Source: Janthinobacterium sp. 1_2014MBL_MicDiv
GTDB lineage: Bacteria; Pseudomonadota; Gammaproteobacteria; Burkholderiales; Burkholderiaceae_D
Direction of reading: 5' to 3'
Assembly (NCBI RefSeq): GCF_001865675.1
Contig: NZ_CP011319.1
Location: 2,852,001-2,916,000, forward strand
DNA length: 64,000 nt
Positions 41,953 through 51,260 of this stretch are shown piece by piece. Below the pieces are notes generated by a model that worked only from the letters and a program-made list of their open reading frames with translations, searched no databases and was not told the origin of the DNA. Each line of letters opens with the position of its first letter. Position 1 is the stretch's first letter. A program made the position numbers and the translations under genes.

Positions 41953-42801
41953 ATGACCACGCCACGCCCGCGCAATGCGCTGACCATCGACGTCGAGGAT
42001 TACTTCCAGGTCTCCGCCTTCGCGCCGCATATCGCCCGCGCCGACTGGCCGCGCCTCGAATGCCGCGTCGAGGCCAACATCGAGCGCATCCTGCTGCTGC
42101 TCGAGCGCCGCCGCATCCACGCCACCTTTTTTACCCTGGGCTGGATCGCCGAGCGCTATCCGGCCATGCTGCGGCGCATCGCCGCCGCCGGACACGAGGT
42201 GGCCAGCCACGGCTACGCCCACCTGCGCGCCTCGGCGCAGTCGCCGGCCGATTTCGCCGCCGACGTGCGCGTAAGCAAAACCATCCTGGAACAGTTGACG
42301 GGCCGCGCCGTGCACGGCTACCGGGCGCCCAGCTTTTCCATTGGCGCCGCCAACCTGTGGGCCTTCGACGTGCTGCAGGAAGCTGGTTACCGCTACAGTT
42401 CCAGCATCTACCCGATCCGCCACGACCATTACGGCATGCCGGACGCGCCCCGCTTCGCCTGGCGCCCGCGCGGGCCGCAAGGCGTGCTGGAATTGCCCGT
42501 CAGTACCGTGCGCCTGGGCGGGCGCAATGTGCCGGCCGGCGGCGGCGGCTATTTCCGCCTGCTGCCGTATGCACTGTCGCGCTGGCTTTTGCGACGCATC
42601 AATTCGCGCGACGGGCAAGCTGGCATATTCTATTTTCATCCCTGGGAAATCGATCCCGGCCAGCCGCGCCCGGCCGGCCTGAGCGCCAGGACGCGCTGGC
42701 GCCACTACCTGAACCTGGGGCGCATGGAAGCGCGGCTGGCGCGTTTGACGCGCGACTTCGCCTGGGACCGCATGGACCGTATCTTTCTGGAAAGCACATG
42801 A
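41953..42801 (+). CDS. XrtA-system polysaccharide deacetylase
   Basis: The 282-residue protein is a carbohydrate esterase family 4 NodB-type deacetylase with a C-terminal DUF3473 segment, as in TIGR03006. The catalytic and metal residues are visible in LTIDVEDYFQV and in EVASHGYAHLR (HxxxH type), with RAPSFSIG downstream and FYFHPWEIDP at the C-terminus. It removes N-acetyl groups from hexosamines of the polymer or precursor. No signal peptide is present. AGGAGG precedes the ATG nine bases after the barrel gene. Confidence 0.93.
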   Translation: MTTPRPRNALTIDVEDYFQVSAFAPHIARADWPRLECRVEANIERILLLLERRRIHATFFTLGWIAERYPAMLRRIAAAGHEVASHGYAHLRASAQSPADFAADVRVSKTILEQLTGRAVHGYRAPSFSIGAANLWAFDVLQEAGYRYSSSIYPIRHDHYGMPDAPRFAWRPRGPQGVLELPVSTVRLGGRNVPAGGGGYFRLLPYALSRWLLRRINSRDGQAGIFYFHPWEIDPGQPRPAGLSARTRWRHYLNLGRMEARLARLTRDFAWDRMDRIFLEST

Positions 42802-43919
42802 TGCACGAGGCCAGCCTTCCTCTCGACTGCCCGGCGCCACCGGCCGCCAGCGTGCTGCCATTTCCCGGCGCCATCGCGGTACGGCAGCTGCCGTCGCAGC
42901 GGCACGCGCATGCGCGCTGGGACGCCTTCGTCCAGGCTTGCCCCGACGCCACCTTCTTTCACCGGGCCGGCTGGCAAACCATCATGGAGCAAGGCTTCGG
43001 CCACGACAGCTATTTCCTGTACGCCGAACACGATGGCCGCATCTGCGGCGTGCTGCCGCTGGTGCACCTGCGCAGCCGCCTGTTCGGCAAGGCCCTCGTC
43101 TCGCTGCCGTTCTGCGTGTATGGCGGCATCGCCGGCGCCAGCGCCGCCGCGCGCGAGGCGCTCGATGGCGCGGCGCAGGCGCTGGCGCAGCGCCTGGGCG
43201 TGGGCCACCTCGAATACCGCTGGCGCGACGACGGCGCCAGCCATGGACTGGCGCAAGACGGCTGGCTGCGGCGTCCCCTGTATGCGACGTTCCGCCGAAT
43301 CCTGCACCCCGACGCCGAGCAGAACCTGCTGGCGATTCCCCGCAAGCAGCGCGCCGTCGTGCGCAAGGGCATCGCCAACGGCTTGCACAGCGCCATCGAC
43401 TACGACCTCGAACGGTTCTACCCGATCTATGCGGACAGCGTGCACCGGCTCGGCACGCCCGTCTTCGCGCGCCGCCATTTTGCCCTGCTGCGCGCCGTGT
43501 TCGGCGCCGATTGCGACATCCTCACCGTCTATCACGGCCAGCAGGCGCAGGCGAGCGTGCTCGTGTTCTATTTCCGCGATGAAGTGCTGCCGTATTACGG
43601 CGGCGGCAGCGTGCTGGCGCGCAACACGGGCGCCAACGACTTCCTGTACTGGGAAACGATGCGCCGCGCCTGCGCGCGCGGCTGCCGCCTGTTCGATTTC
43701 GGCCGCAGCAAGCTGGGCACGGGCGCCTACGATTTCAAGAAGAACTGGGGCTTCGCGCCGCAGCCGCTGCCATACGCGTACCGGCTGGTGCGCGCCACCC
43801 AACTCCCCGAGGTCAATCCCCTGAATCCGAAATACGCGCTGTCCATCCGCGTCTGGCGCCGCCTGCCGCTGCCGCTGGCCAACCTGCTGGGGCCGCATAT
43901 CGTGCGGCAACTGGGTTAG
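42798..43919 (+). CDS. FemAB-like GNAT-fold protein of the XrtA system
   Basis: The roughly 373-residue protein matches the FemAB family tied to XrtA loci (TIGR03019): FHRAGWQTIMEQGFGHDSYFLYA near residues 55-75 and FDFGRSKLGTGAYDFKKNWGF near 300-320. FemAB-type enzymes transfer aminoacyl groups from tRNA to cell-wall or sugar acceptors; the target here is unknown. Two adjacent ATGs (42798, 42801) overlap the deacetylase stop. A peptide decoration on the polysaccharide would fit an amidotransferase lying in the same operon. Confidence 0.9.
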   Translation: MMHEASLPLDCPAPPAASVLPFPGAIAVRQLPSQRHAHARWDAFVQACPDATFFHRAGWQTIMEQGFGHDSYFLYAEHDGRICGVLPLVHLRSRLFGKALVSLPFCVYGGIAGASAAAREALDGAAQALAQRLGVGHLEYRWRDDGASHGLAQDGWLRRPLYATFRRILHPDAEQNLLAIPRKQRAVVRKGIANGLHSAIDYDLERFYPIYADSVHRLGTPVFARRHFALLRAVFGADCDILTVYHGQQAQASVLVFYFRDEVLPYYGGGSVLARNTGANDFLYWETMRRACARGCRLFDFGRSKLGTGAYDFKKNWGFAPQPLPYAYRLVRATQLPEVNPLNPKYALSIRVWRRLPLPLANLLGPHIVRQLG

Positions 43920-43921
43920 CC

Positions 43922-45259
43922 ATGCGCGATCTCCTGTACCTGGTGCACCGCATCCCGTATCCGCCCAACAAGGGCGACAAGATACGCTCGTGGCACATGC
44001 TGCAGTACCTGAGCCGGCATTTCCGCGTGCACCTGGGCTGTTTCATCGACGACGAGGCCGACTGGCAGCACGCGAACACCGTGGCCGCGCTGTGCGCCAG
44101 TTCGCGCTTCATCGACCTGCGGCGCGGCGCGGCGCGCTGGCGCGCGGCGCAGGCGCTGCTGTCGCGGCAATCCATGAGCGTGCACTACTACCGCGACCCG
44201 CGCCTGCTGCAATGGGTGGACGGCGTGCTGGCCGACGGCAGGGTGCGCCACGCGCTCGCCTATTCGGGGCCCATGGCGCAATATGTCGACGGCAGCGCGG
44301 GTCGGCCGCTGCACCGCGTGATCGACTTTGTCGACGTCGATTCCGACAAATGGCGCCAGTACGCCGACAGTAAGCCATGGCCGTTGTCGCAGCTGTACCG
44401 GCGCGAGGCGGGCTTGCTGCTGCAGTATGAACGCCATATCGCGCAGCAGTTTACGGCCGCCAGCTTCGTCTCCCAGGCCGAGGCGGCCCTGTTCCGCCAG
44501 TGCGCGCCCATGGCGCGCCGCAAGACCGGGCATTTCAACAACGGCGTCGACGCCGCCTATTTCGCCCCGCCCGCGCCGGCGCCGGCGGGCGCGGACACCG
44601 GCCCGTACGCACCCGGCGCGCAGGTGCTGGTATTTACGGGCGCCATGGATTACTGGCCGAATATCGACGCCGTGCAATGGTTCGTGCGCCACGTCTGGCC
44701 CGCGCTGCGGCGCCAGTTCCCCCAGCTGCAGTTCTATATCGTCGGCAGCCGTCCCGCCGCGGCCGTGACGGCGCTGGCCAGGGTGGCCGGCGTGACCGTG
44801 ACCGGCAGCGTGCCCGACATCCGTCCCTACCTGGCCGGCGCGGCGCTGGCCGTGGCGCCGCTGCGCATCGCCCGCGGCGTACAGAACAAGGTGCTCGAGG
44901 CGATGGCGATGGGCAAGATCGTCCTCGCCACGCCGCAGGCGCTGGAGGGCATCGCCGCCCAGCCAGGGCTGGAATTGCTGCTGGCGCGCGACGACGCCGA
45001 ATTCATCCACCACGCGGCGCGCGTGCTGCGCAACCAGCACGGCGGCGACGGCGGCGCGGCCATCGGCACGGCGGCACGCCAGCTGATATTGCAGGAGTAT
45101 GACTGGGAGAAAAACCTGCAGGCGCTGGGCGCCATGCTGGGCCTGGCGCAGGCAGACGCCGTACCCAAGCCTGGCCCCGGCCCCGACCACGGCGCCGCGC
45201 CAGCCACCGGCATCGCCAGCCTTGCCCCCTCGCGCCCGGCGCGGGAACCGTCCACATGA
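43922..45259 (+). CDS. GT4 glycosyltransferase, XrtA system (TIGR03087-like)
   Basis: The 445-residue cytoplasmic glycosyltransferase begins MRDLLYLVHRIPYPPNKGDKI, the hallmark of TIGR03087. The GT-B C-terminal domain shows FTGAMDYWPNIDAV, and the nucleotide-sugar site lies around KVLEAMAMGKIVLATPQALEGI. It should add one sugar to the lipid-linked repeat unit. It follows the FemAB gene by two bases and overlaps xrtA by four (ATGA). A Pro/Ala-rich C-terminal tail of about 30 residues is dispensable-looking. Confidence 0.93.
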   Translation: MRDLLYLVHRIPYPPNKGDKIRSWHMLQYLSRHFRVHLGCFIDDEADWQHANTVAALCASSRFIDLRRGAARWRAAQALLSRQSMSVHYYRDPRLLQWVDGVLADGRVRHALAYSGPMAQYVDGSAGRPLHRVIDFVDVDSDKWRQYADSKPWPLSQLYRREAGLLLQYERHIAQQFTAASFVSQAEAALFRQCAPMARRKTGHFNNGVDAAYFAPPAPAPAGADTGPYAPGAQVLVFTGAMDYWPNIDAVQWFVRHVWPALRRQFPQLQFYIVGSRPAAAVTALARVAGVTVTGSVPDIRPYLAGAALAVAPLRIARGVQNKVLEAMAMGKIVLATPQALEGIAAQPGLELLLARDDAEFIHHAARVLRNQHGGDGGAAIGTAARQLILQEYDWEKNLQALGAMLGLAQADAVPKPGPGPDHGAAPATGIASLAPSRPAREPST

Positions 45260-46872
45260 GTGCGCGCCTCGACAGCCTGGCGCCGCCGCCCGATGCGCTG
45301 GCCTTGCCGCCAGCGTCCAGCGTGCCCGATGGGCGGCGCAACAGCGCCCTGCCTGCCCTGCTGCTGGCCCTGGCCGCCATCGTGCTGCTGTACCACGCCA
45401 CCTTCTGGTCGATGCTGGAGCTGTGGTCGCGTTCGCAAACCTTCGCGCACGGCTACCTGATCGTGCCCATCTGCGCCTGGCTGGCCTGGCGCCGGCGTGC
45501 CCGGCTGGCCGCGCTGGCGCCGCAACCGTCGGCGGCCGGCTTGCTGCTGCTGGCCGCGCTGGGCCTGGCCTGGCTGCTGGCCGACGCGGCCAACGTGCAG
45601 GTGGTGGAACAGTACGCGGCCACGGCCATGCTGCCGGCCTGCGTGCTGGCCATCCTCGGGCTGCCGGCCGTGCGCCTGCTGGCCTTCCCGCTCGCCTATC
45701 TGTTCCTCGCCGTGCCGTTCGGCGAAGTCTTCCTCGAACCGCTGATCGACTTCACGGCCGCCTTCACGGTGACGGCGCTGCAGCTGACGGGCGTGCCGGT
45801 GTTCCGCGATGGCAACAATTTCTCTCTGCCCAGCGGCAACTGGTCGGTGGTCGAGGCGTGCAGCGGCTTGCGCTACCTGATCGCCGCGCTGGCCCTGGGT
45901 GCCCTGTTCGCCCACCTGCACTTCCACAGCACGCGCCGGCGCCTGGCCATCATGGCGTGCGCGCTGCTCGTGCCCATCCTCGCCAACGGCGTGCGCGCCT
46001 ACCTGATCGTGATGCTGGGCCACCTGAGCAATATGCGCCTGGCCGTGGGGGTCGACCACCTGGTCTACGGCTGGCTGTTCTTTGGCGCGGTGGCGCTGCT
46101 GCTGTTCTGGATCGCCGCGCGCTGGCGCGAATTGCCGCCCGCCCGCGCGACCGTCGCCGCCGCGCCGCTGCCACCCCAGCCGCCGGGCCGGAACCGCGCC
46201 CATCCGCGCGCCACCGTCCGCGCCGCGCTGGCCTGCCTGGCGATCGCCGCGCTGTGGCCCGCGCTGGGCTGGCGCCAGCACGACGCTGTCCTGTCCGCGC
46301 CGCCGCCCGCCGCGCTGGCCTTGCCCGATCCGCCCGCCTGGCGGCGCCTGCCCGCCGTGCCGCCCGCCTGGCAAGCGCCATTTTCCGGCGCTCCCGCGCA
46401 ATGGCTGGCCACGTATGCGCGCGATGGCGACGATGGCGGCGCCCAGGTGGGGCTGCAGCTGGCCTGGTATGCGCGCCAGGCGCGCGATGCCGAGCTGCTG
46501 ACGCACCAGGGCATGCCGTATGGCGCGCGCTGGATGGCGCTGGCGCACGGCCAGCGGCACGTCAGCGTGGGCCATGGCGCGACGGACGGCCTGCTTGCCG
46601 TGCGTGAAAGCGTGCTGGCGCACGGCGGCGAACGGCTGCTGCTGTGGCGCGTCTACCGCCAGGGCGGCGTGCTGACGGCCGAACCGGTGCTGGTGAAGCT
46701 GCTGCTGGCCAGGGCCAAGCTGCTGGGCACGCGCCAGGATGGTGCCGAAATCCTCGTCTTCGCCAGCTACGACGAACTGGCGCCGCCGCCGCGCGCGGCC
46801 CTGCACGCGTTCCTGCGCGCAGCCCTGCCGGCCATCGAACAACGCTTGCAGGAGTTGCCGCATGGCCGATGA
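45256..46872 (+). CDS. xrtA: Exosortase A fused to EpsI domain
   Basis: The 538-residue inner-membrane protein has about eight hydrophobic segments in residues 35-305, forming the EpsH/exosortase core. Catalytic residues are visible: Cys202 in VVEACSGLRYL, Arg247 in NGVRAYLIV and His268 in GVDHLVYGW. Residues about 320-538 form an EpsI (DUF3485) periplasmic domain, a fusion common in XrtA. It cleaves PEP-CTERM sorting signals of exported proteins. No PEP-CTERM protein is encoded in this window. The gene overlaps both neighbours. Confidence 0.96.
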   Translation: MSARLDSLAPPPDALALPPASSVPDGRRNSALPALLLALAAIVLLYHATFWSMLELWSRSQTFAHGYLIVPICAWLAWRRRARLAALAPQPSAAGLLLLAALGLAWLLADAANVQVVEQYAATAMLPACVLAILGLPAVRLLAFPLAYLFLAVPFGEVFLEPLIDFTAAFTVTALQLTGVPVFRDGNNFSLPSGNWSVVEACSGLRYLIAALALGALFAHLHFHSTRRRLAIMACALLVPILANGVRAYLIVMLGHLSNMRLAVGVDHLVYGWLFFGAVALLLFWIAARWRELPPARATVAAAPLPPQPPGRNRAHPRATVRAALACLAIAALWPALGWRQHDAVLSAPPPAALALPDPPAWRRLPAVPPAWQAPFSGAPAQWLATYARDGDDGGAQVGLQLAWYARQARDAELLTHQGMPYGARWMALAHGQRHVSVGHGATDGLLAVRESVLAHGGERLLLWRVYRQGGVLTAEPVLVKLLLARAKLLGTRQDGAEILVFASYDELAPPPRAALHAFLRAALPAIEQRLQELPHGR

Positions 46873-48076
46873 CAGCGTCGTGGCAAGCGGGATCGCGGGC
46901 AGCGGGACGGCGCGCGCCGCCCCGCTGATCGTGCACGTGATCCACCAGCTCGACGTGGGCGGCCTGGAAAACGGCCTGGTGAACCTGCTCAACCACCTGC
47001 CGCCCGGACGCTACCGGCACGCCATCGTCTGCCTGAAGAACGCCACCGCCTTCCGCCAGCGCCTGACGGCGCCCGGCGTCGACATCATCAGCCTGGGCAA
47101 GCGCGAAGGCAAGGACTGGCCCCATTACCTGCACCTGTACCGCGTGCTGAAACAGCTGCGGCCGGCGCTCGTGCATACGCGCAACCTGGGCTGCATCGAG
47201 GCGCAGCTGCTGGCCTGGCTGGCCGGCGTGCGCCTGCGCGTGCATGGCGAACACGGGCGCGACATCGACGACTTACACGGCACCAGCCGCAAATACCGGC
47301 TGCTGCGCAAATGCATGCTGCCGCTGGTGCAGCACTTCATCGCCGTCAGCGCCGACCTCGGGCAATGGCTGGTGGATGCCATCGGCGCCGCGCCGGCCCA
47401 CGTGACGCACATCGGCAATGGCGTCGACAGCGTGCAATTCCACCCGCGCCTGGGGCCGACGGCCGCCGTCGGGCCGCCCGGCTTCCTGTGCAACGGCGCC
47501 TTCGTCATCGGCAGCGTGGGCCGCATGGCCGCCGTCAAGGATTACGCCTCGCTGGTGCAAGCCTTCTTGCTGCTGCTGGCGCAGCCGGGCGCCCGTGCGC
47601 GCCTGCGCCTGATGCTGATCGGCGACGGGCCGTGCCGCCAGCAGTGCCTGGCCATGCTGGAGCGGGCCGGCGCGGCGCACCTGGCCTGGCTGCCCGGCGC
47701 GCGCGACGACGTGGCGCAGCTGCTGCGCGCGATGGACCTGTTCGTGCTGCCCTCGCTGGCCGAAGGCAGTTCCAACACCATCCTCGAAGCCATGGCCACG
47801 GGCTTGCCCATCGTCGCCACCCAGGTGGGCGGCAATGCGGAACTGGTGCAGTCGGGCTGGAGCGGCACGCTGGTGCCGGCCGGTTCGCCCGAGATGCTGG
47901 CCGACGCCATCCTCGACTATTACAGCATGCCGGAACTGGGTCCGCGCCACGGCGCGCGCGGGAGGCGCCAAGTGCTGGCCGAACACAGCCTGCCGGCCAT
48001 GGCCGGCGCCTATCTGGCCGTGTATGACCGCCTGACGGGCGCGCAGCAGCCGTCGCCCCTGTCCACCTATCCCTGA
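46862..48076 (+). CDS. GT4 glycosyltransferase, XrtA system (TIGR03088-like)
   Basis: The 404-residue GT-B enzyme has the N-terminal signature IVHVIHQLDVGGLENGLVNL, NGVDSVQFHP in the middle and the donor site LPSLAEGSSNTILEAMATGLPIVAT. This matches TIGR03088 of exosortase loci. ATG 46862 overlaps the xrtA stop by 11 bases; the in-frame upstream ATG 46739 lies deep in xrtA and is rejected. It probably extends the repeat unit on the cytoplasmic face. Confidence 0.93.
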   Translation: MADDSVVASGIAGSGTARAAPLIVHVIHQLDVGGLENGLVNLLNHLPPGRYRHAIVCLKNATAFRQRLTAPGVDIISLGKREGKDWPHYLHLYRVLKQLRPALVHTRNLGCIEAQLLAWLAGVRLRVHGEHGRDIDDLHGTSRKYRLLRKCMLPLVQHFIAVSADLGQWLVDAIGAAPAHVTHIGNGVDSVQFHPRLGPTAAVGPPGFLCNGAFVIGSVGRMAAVKDYASLVQAFLLLLAQPGARARLRLMLIGDGPCRQQCLAMLERAGAAHLAWLPGARDDVAQLLRAMDLFVLPSLAEGSSNTILEAMATGLPIVATQVGGNAELVQSGWSGTLVPAGSPEMLADAILDYYSMPELGPRHGARGRRQVLAEHSLPAMAGAYLAVYDRLTGAQQPSPLSTYP

Positions 48077-48086
48077 AAGGCCAGCC

Positions 48087-50039
48087 ATGTGCGGCATCAC
48101 CGGCATCTTCGATCTGCAGGGCCAGCGCGACGTCGATCCGGCCCTGCTCGCGCGCATGACCCAGAGCCTGCGCCACCGCGGCCCCGATGAAGGCGGCTTG
48201 CACCGTGAACCGGGCCTCGGCCTCGGACACCGGCGCCTGTCCGTGATCGACCTGGCGGGCGGCCAGCAGCCGCTGTTCAACGCCGACCGCAGCATCGCCA
48301 TCGTCTTCAATGGCGAAATCTACAACTATCGCGCCCTGATGGCCGAGCTGCGCCAGTTCGGCCACCCGTTCCGCACCAGCAGCGACACGGAAGTCATCGT
48401 GCATGCCTGGGAACAATGGGGCGAACAGTGCGTGCAGCGCCTGCGCGGCATGTTCGCCTTCGCCCTGTGGGACCGCCGGCGCCACCTGCTGTTCCTGGCG
48501 CGCGACCGGCTCGGCGTGAAACCGCTGTATTACGGCGAGGCCAGCGACGGCACCGTGCTGTTCGGCTCCGAACTGAAAGCCCTGCTCGCGCATCCGGCCA
48601 TGCCGCGCGATATCGACCCGCTGGCGGTGGAGGAGTATTTCGCGTATGGCTACGTGCCCGAGCCGCGCAGCATCTTCCGCCACGCGCGCAAGCTGCCGCC
48701 CGGTCATACCCTCTCCATCCGCGCCGGTCAGCCGCTGCCCGCGCCGCAGCCGTACTGGGACATCCCCTTCGTGCCGCATGCGCCGGCCAGCGAGGCGCAG
48801 GCGGCCGACGAACTGCTGGCGCGCCTGCGCGAGGCCGTGCGCATCCGCATGGTGGCCGAGGTGCCGCTGGGCGCCTTTCTGTCGGGCGGCGTCGATTCCA
48901 GCGCCGTCGTCGCGCTGATGGCCGGGGCCAGCGCCACGCCCGTCAACACTTGCTCGATCTCGTTCGGCGACCCGGCCTGGAACGAGGCGCGCTACGCGGA
49001 CATGGTGGCGCGCCGCTACGGCACCTTCCACCACGCGCGCCAGGTCGAGCAGGACGATTTCGAACTGATCGACCTGCTGGCCAGGCTGTATGACGAACCG
49101 TTCGCCGACAGTTCGGCCATGCCCACCTGGCGCGTGTGCCAGCTGGCCCGCGAGCGCGTCACGGTGGCCCTGTCGGGCGACGGCGGCGACGAAAGCCTGG
49201 CCGGCTACCGGCGCTACCGCCTGCACACGCGCGAGGAACGCGTGCGCAAGGCGATGGACCCGCTGCTGCCGGCAGGCCTGCGCCAGTCGCTGTTCGGCAC
49301 CCTGGGGCGGCTGTATCCGAAGGCCGACTGGGCGCCGCGCTTCCTGCGCGCCAAGACCACCTTCGAAGGCCTGGCGCGCGACACGACGGACGCCTACTTT
49401 CACGGCGTCAGCCTGCTCGGCGACGCCATGCGCGCGCGCCTGTTCAGCCCCGAGCTGCGGCGCGGCCTGCAGGGCTACCGCGCCGTCGAAGTGCTGCGCC
49501 GGTACGCGCTGGCCAGTCCCGCGCAGGACGCGCTGTCGCAGGTGCAGTACCTGGACCTGAAAACCTACCTGCCCGGCGACATCCTCACCAAGGTGGACCG
49601 CGCCAGCATGGCGCATGCGCTGGAAGTGCGCTCGCCGCTGCTCGACCACGAACTCGTGGCGTGGATGTCGGGCCTGCCGCCGCAGTGGAAACTGCACCGC
49701 GGCGAGGGCAAGTACCTGCTCAAGAAAGCCCTGCGCCCGCTCCTGCCCGATGAACTGCTGTACCGCCGGAAGATGGGCTTTTCCGTGCCGCTGGCCGCCT
49801 GGCTGCGCGGCCCGCTGCGCCAGCGCCTGCAGCAGCGGCTGCTGGGGCCAACGCTGGCGCAGTGCGGCCTGTTCGACATGGATTACGTGCGCGTGCTGCT
49901 GGAACAGCACGCGTCCGGACGGCGCGACTACAGCGCACCGCTCTGGTCGCTGCTGATGTTCGAAGCCTTCCTGCGCCAGGTGCTGCCGCTGCAGACGCCG
50001 GCGGCGCCGGCGCCCGTGCCGGCCGTGGCGCTGGAGTAA
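48087..50039 (+). CDS. XrtA-system amidotransferase (asparagine synthase-like)
   Basis: The 650-residue protein has an N-terminal glutamine amidotransferase domain with nucleophile Cys2 (MCGITGIF) and a C-terminal asparagine-synthase domain with the PP-loop LSGGVDSS. It matches TIGR03108. Glutamine-derived ammonia is transferred to an adenylated carboxylate; in a locus with aminouronic sugar genes, amidation of a uronic acid or of a peptide substituent is a reasonable guess. It starts 10 bases after the glycosyltransferase with AAAGG upstream. Confidence 0.94.
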   Translation: MCGITGIFDLQGQRDVDPALLARMTQSLRHRGPDEGGLHREPGLGLGHRRLSVIDLAGGQQPLFNADRSIAIVFNGEIYNYRALMAELRQFGHPFRTSSDTEVIVHAWEQWGEQCVQRLRGMFAFALWDRRRHLLFLARDRLGVKPLYYGEASDGTVLFGSELKALLAHPAMPRDIDPLAVEEYFAYGYVPEPRSIFRHARKLPPGHTLSIRAGQPLPAPQPYWDIPFVPHAPASEAQAADELLARLREAVRIRMVAEVPLGAFLSGGVDSSAVVALMAGASATPVNTCSISFGDPAWNEARYADMVARRYGTFHHARQVEQDDFELIDLLARLYDEPFADSSAMPTWRVCQLARERVTVALSGDGGDESLAGYRRYRLHTREERVRKAMDPLLPAGLRQSLFGTLGRLYPKADWAPRFLRAKTTFEGLARDTTDAYFHGVSLLGDAMRARLFSPELRRGLQGYRAVEVLRRYALASPAQDALSQVQYLDLKTYLPGDILTKVDRASMAHALEVRSPLLDHELVAWMSGLPPQWKLHRGEGKYLLKKALRPLLPDELLYRRKMGFSVPLAAWLRGPLRQRLQQRLLGPTLAQCGLFDMDYVRVLLEQHASGRRDYSAPLWSLLMFEAFLRQVLPLQTPAAPAPVPAVALE

Positions 50040-50042
50040 GCC

Positions 50043-51260
50043 ATGCGCATCCTGCACATCCTCGACCACTCGCTGCCGCTGCACAGCGGCTACACCTTCC
50101 GCACCCTGGCCATCCTGCGGCAGCAGCGCGCGCTGGGCTGGCAGACGACGCAGCTGACGAGCGCCAGGCAGGGGCCGACGCCAGCCGCGCAGCAGCTGGT
50201 CGACGGCTGGCATTTCTACCGCACGCCGCCCAGCCGGCGCTGGTGGGCGCGCCTGCCCGTGCTGCGCCAGGTGGCCGTCATCGCCGGCCTGGCGCAGCGG
50301 CTGCACGCGCTGGCGCGCGGCCTGCGGCCCGACATCCTGCACGCGCACTCGCCCGTGCTCAACGCCATCGCCGCCCTGTACGTGGGCCGCGCGCTGGGCA
50401 TCCCCGTCGTCTACGAGGTGCGCGCCCTGTGGGAGGACGCGGCGGCCGACCACGGCACCAGCCCGGCCGGCGGCGTGCGCTACCGGCTCACGCGGGCGCT
50501 GGAAACCCATGCGCTGCGGCGCGCCGACGCCGTCACCACCATCTGCGACGGCTTGCGGCGCGAACTGCGCGCGCGCGGCGTGCCGGCCGAGAAAATCACC
50601 GTCATCCCGAACGCCGTCGACAGCGCCGCCTTCAGCGCCACGGCGCCCGCCGATCCCTGGCTCGCGCATACCCTGGGCCTGCATGGCCACCTCGTCATCG
50701 GCTTCATCGGCTCGTTCTACGCGTACGAGGGACTGGCGCTGCTGCTGCGCGCCATGCCGCGCATGCTGGCGGCGCAGCCGGCCCTGCGCCTGCTGCTGGC
50801 CGGCGGCGGCCCGCAGGAAGCGGCGCTGCGGGTCCTGGCCGCGCAACTGGGCATCGGCGGCGCCGTGGTGTTCGCCGGCCGCGTGCCGCATGCGCAGGTG
50901 GCTGCGTATTATCAGTTGCTCGACATCTGCGTCTATCCGCGCCTGGCCATGCGCCTGACGGAACTGGTGACGCCGCTCAAACCGCTCGAGGCGATGGCGC
51001 AGGGGCGGCTCGTGGTGGCGTCCGACGTGGGCGGCCACCGCGAGCTGGTCGAGCATGGCAAGACGGGCCTGCTGTTCCGCGCCGGCGATGCGCAGGCGCT
51101 GGCGCAGACGATACTCACGCTGCTGCTGACGCCCGACAGCTGGACGCCGCTGCGGCGCCAGGCGCGCGCCTTCGTGGAAACGCAGCGCAACTGGCCCGAC
51201 AGCGTGGGCCGCTATGCGGGCGTGTATGCGCGCCTGGCCGCGCCCGGGCGGCCGACATGA
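50043..51260 (+). CDS. GT4 glycosyltransferase, XrtA system (TIGR04063-like)
   Basis: The 405-residue GT-B enzyme starts MRILHILDHSLPLHSGYTFR, as in TIGR04063. The acceptor half contains VVYEVRALWEDAAADHG, and the donor half VIPNAVDSAAF, GFIGSFYAYEGL and KPLEAMAQGRLVVASDVGGH. It lies three bases after the amidotransferase and overlaps the next gene by four (ATGA). It is the third separate glycosyltransferase of the operon. Confidence 0.93.
   Translation: MRILHILDHSLPLHSGYTFRTLAILRQQRALGWQTTQLTSARQGPTPAAQQLVDGWHFYRTPPSRRWWARLPVLRQVAVIAGLAQRLHALARGLRPDILHAHSPVLNAIAALYVGRALGIPVVYEVRALWEDAAADHGTSPAGGVRYRLTRALETHALRRADAVTTICDGLRRELRARGVPAEKITVIPNAVDSAAFSATAPADPWLAHTLGLHGHLVIGFIGSFYAYEGLALLLRAMPRMLAAQPALRLLLAGGGPQEAALRVLAAQLGIGGAVVFAGRVPHAQVAAYYQLLDICVYPRLAMRLTELVTPLKPLEAMAQGRLVVASDVGGHRELVEHGKTGLLFRAGDAQALAQTILTLLLTPDSWTPLRRQARAFVETQRNWPDSVGRYAGVYARLAAPGRPT

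Noticed and set aside
44827..46992. A 721-codon minus-strand frame opposite the glycosyltransferase and xrtA
   Set aside because: Covers the exosortase catalytic region on the other strand; composition is typical of an antisense shadow.
47535..51056. A 1173-codon minus-strand frame opposite the amidotransferase and glycosyltransferases
   Set aside because: Same composition artefact: low-complexity and opposite genes with clear catalytic motifs.
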